Shown here: piece after piece, positions 61,614 to 64,000 of the stretch
How positions within the stretch are numbered: position 1 is the first letter of the stretch
Layout of the letters: the number at the start of each line of letters is the position of its first letter
From: Typhlomys cinereus
Taxonomy: Eukaryota; Chordata; Mammalia; Rodentia; Platacanthomyidae
Length of the DNA stretch: 64,000 nt
Direction: 5' to 3'
NCBI GenBank assembly: GCA_023101885.1
Contig: JALPQD010000225.1
Coordinates: 2,976,001 to 3,040,000 of the forward strand
Translations under genes and position numbers: made by a program
Notes under the pieces: generated by a model
Database searches by the model: none
What the model was told of the DNA's origin: nothing
What the model saw: the letters and a program-made list of their open reading frames with translations, nothing else

Positions 61614-62624
61614 TACCAAACCCACCCAGCCCACCTAGAGACAGTAATTCCAAGGATTATGAACAGGAGGGATGGGGTAGGAGGGCCACACCAGAAACAA
61701 GGAGAGAAGGGACCATGTTACAGCAGGGAAAATAGGCCTCCATCAAGGAGCCAAATAAGCAATGAGACATCTGATTAAGTTCACAGACTTTTGTTCCTGA
61801 TCATTTACTACTGAGGGGGTATGATCTCACCAGAAGAGGAGGCCATACAGTCTGGCAGATAAAAAGTAACCATTTTGCAAATGGGTAATTGACCCCTCCC
61901 TCACTGTGGTTTCCCACTTTTATTACATCTGCCTTTGAATGTGCTTTTATCACAAGACTCTAGTTTAACAGCTTTTTATCTCTGGCCAATGGGTAACATA
62001 CAATGCCCACCAGGATGGAGTGAAGGGCATTGCAGGAGCAGCATAACTGCAAAAGAAAATCAACAAATCACAATCCAGAACTTCAGAGACTCTATATCAA
62101 CCACCTTAATCTCTCCCCATCTTGAAGCTCAGGGAAATTTGCGGAAGAGGGGGCAGTAAGAGTGTAACAGCAAAAGGATTGGAGGAGCAATGATATGTAA
62201 GATACTCTATACTAGTTAGGGCTGAAGCAATCATAATTGGACATTGCATGCCCTGCGCACTGTCCAACACACTGTTGACCTCACAAAGTCTAGCATCTGC
62301 TAAAGGCACCAAGATCCTTGGAGGCAAAGGATTGGCAGCCACAGCAGTGTTCCTATACCTAAGGGGAACACGGGAAAGGGTTCAGGGAAAGGCCACTGGG
62401 TCCTTGTACGTCATCGGAGAGGAGGGCCCAGAGGAAAATCAGGCATGCACAAGAAAGGACTCTCTGGGAATTGGGGTGGGAGGCACTGGGGATAGGGAGG
62501 GAGGGGGGTGGGGAGGGGGAGCAGGGGGTACGGGGGGGGGGAGGAGGAGGGAGGGAGGGAACTGGTGTACCTATTAAGTTTGTATGAGCTGAAATGATAA
62601 TAAAAATGTTTTAATAATAAAAAG
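61614..62624 (+). mobile_element. 3' UTR of the second L1 copy
   Basis: Standard young-family 3' UTR: cacaccagaaacaaggagag, tctggccaatgggtaaca, G-rich tract at 62460-62560, aagtttgtatgagctgaaat, then an A/T-rich tail (ttttaataataaaaag). Confidence 0.88.
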
Positions 62625-62636
62625 AATCTTGTCTGA

Positions 62637-64000
62637 CTTTGTGGAGAAAATAGAAGAACAAGAAAACACAAATTTAAAATTGTTCTGTAATTCTTCTGCA
62701 ACTTAGTATTTCAATACTGAAAATTCAAAGCAAATAATATATGCAGTTGTATGCAGCTAATAATTGATTTTGACTTGATACTTAATAGATGTAAAACTTA
62801 TTAAATTATTGTTTTATTGTTTGATTCTTTCATAGATACACACAATGAATTTATGTGTTTTCCCCCCTTACTACTCAGCCTCATCTTCCATCCTGTCCTG
62901 TTCATACTTTCCCCTTTCCAGCCAGGCTTACTTCCACTTTCATGTCCTTTGATGTATGTGGCTCACTGGGTTTCACTTGGGATGCCTGTGCTGGCAAGTG
63001 CCTGAGTACTTGCTGGGACATGGATGACTTATCCATGGGTAAATCAGTAAGTAAATAAGTTCCCCTTCTCCTATCTGACATTAATAGAGATAAAACTTTT
63101 TAATGCAAAGCCAAACAATAAGGGGCCTTGAGCAACGTTAAATGAAAAAAAAGTTTGTCCTAAAATGCGCCTTGAAATCTTAAATTCTAGCTAGCTATAA
63201 ACTAAATGGCTGTGTCTACTTTACCATTTCTTAGCATTTTAAAATACAAAAATCTTCAAAAACATTTGATCTCTCATCCCTGGTAAATGACCATTCATCC
63301 TCTGAAAAGTTCTGGTGACTGTGAACTCAGAACCTACTAAGCACCCTCCTTCCTAAACCATCTCTAATCCTGGAATAAACACATGATCTTGGCCTGCTTG
63401 TGTCTTTCACCCTTTCCTTGGTCTTACCCTTCATATTTGAAAGCTGCAATGAATGATTCTAATTTCTTCCATGATTCCAAAATGAATCTATTTTTCCTAA
63501 TTATTTTTTAATAATTAACTAATAATTTTCCTAACTAACTGAATTTTTTTAATCCTCTCTGAGCTATACCCATGAATTACAGATAGTTTCCAACCTGCAG
63601 TGCAAACAATCCCACTATACCCACAAATATGATGACGGTGTCCACTTGGCACTGAAAACAAGCCTACTTTTCTCCCCTTTTCCATCAACATCCTGTCAGC
63701 TCTATGGACAGTGGGATCTGTCCTCCCCACTTTTCCTTCAAGCAAGTTCTTTGCCAGGGGAGACACTGTTAGATATACAAGCTCTGATGATCACCCCCAG
63801 ACCTCACTACTTGAGGAAAACCCTCAATTTTCCTATGATATTATCATATTGCAATCATCACATTTTTATCATAATGCCATTATTGATAACAATTGCTAAA
63901 TGAACAAAGGGCTCACTGAAAGCTAGCAAGTGACTCACATCAGCATTATTTTGTTAAGCTTTAATCGAGATCATTAAACTCATAGCTATTTATATCCACA
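62637..64000. other. Intronic sequence, no exon recognised
   Basis: Sequence to the right of the L1 pair. Open frames up to 85 codons show no family resemblance or splice context. Confidence 0.4.

Larger units (their letters stand above)
53838..62624 (+). mobile_element. Head-to-tail L1 pair within a single target-site duplication
   Basis: A full-length L1 (53838 to about 60146) is followed directly by a 5'-truncated L1 (about 60147-62624). The only good outer duplication, aatcttgtctga, flanks the pair: 53826-53837 and 62625-62636. Both copies are recent: the shared ORF2 and 3' UTR regions are almost identical. Confidence 0.88.

Overview
This is mammalian, almost certainly rodent, nuclear DNA: one intronic stretch of a protein-coding gene packed with retrotransposons. 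Rodent origin is indicated by B1-, B4- and B3-like SINEs, by an abundant tRNA-derived SINE of the B2 superfamily, and by L1 elements with a G-rich 3' UTR. The commonest SINE has a B2-type tRNA head but a body that is not the mouse/rat B2 body. This could point to a rodent outside Muridae, for example a dipodoid, but that is only a guess.

The resident gene is on the minus strand. Three exons (47823-47610, 23939-23756, 23668-23582) with consistent splice sites and phases encode the end of the kinase domain and the serine-rich region just after it of NEK10. The exon at 47.8 kb is the upstream one and is followed by an intron of about 23.7 kb. The rest of the window is intronic, and I found no other intact host gene.

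Layout, left to right. 1-250: tail of a young SINE. 1.2-6.0 kb: decayed L1 with SINE and L1-tail insertions. 6-11.5 kb: intron with simple repeats and SINEs. 11.5-20.1 kb: an old L1 split by a full-length processed SLC25A15 pseudogene (14.2-17.6 kb), a short L1 tail and a medium-reiterated repeat. 20.1-24.5 kb: intron with two NEK10 exons. 24.5-26.0 kb: old L1 with a SINE. 27.3-35.35 kb: another old L1 carrying a stack of three younger L1 3' fragments and a SINE. 35.35-35.7 kb: an ERVK/IAP-like solo LTR. 35.8-53.7 kb: intron with scattered repeats and one NEK10 exon. 53.8-62.6 kb: a nearly full-length recent L1 followed head-to-tail by a second truncated L1, the pair flanked by one 12-bp target-site duplication. 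62.6-64 kb: plain intron.

The most notable observations are structural: the L1 head-to-tail pair inside one duplication, possible 5'-UTR monomers in the full-length L1, a 51-bp ORF2-like patch inside one L1 3' UTR, short L1 copies all truncated next to the G-rich tract, a young CpG-rich SINE subfamily, and an unidentified gene-like reading frame at 43.8-44.2 kb. I found no unambiguous new gene system; this is a good record of retrotransposon stratigraphy.
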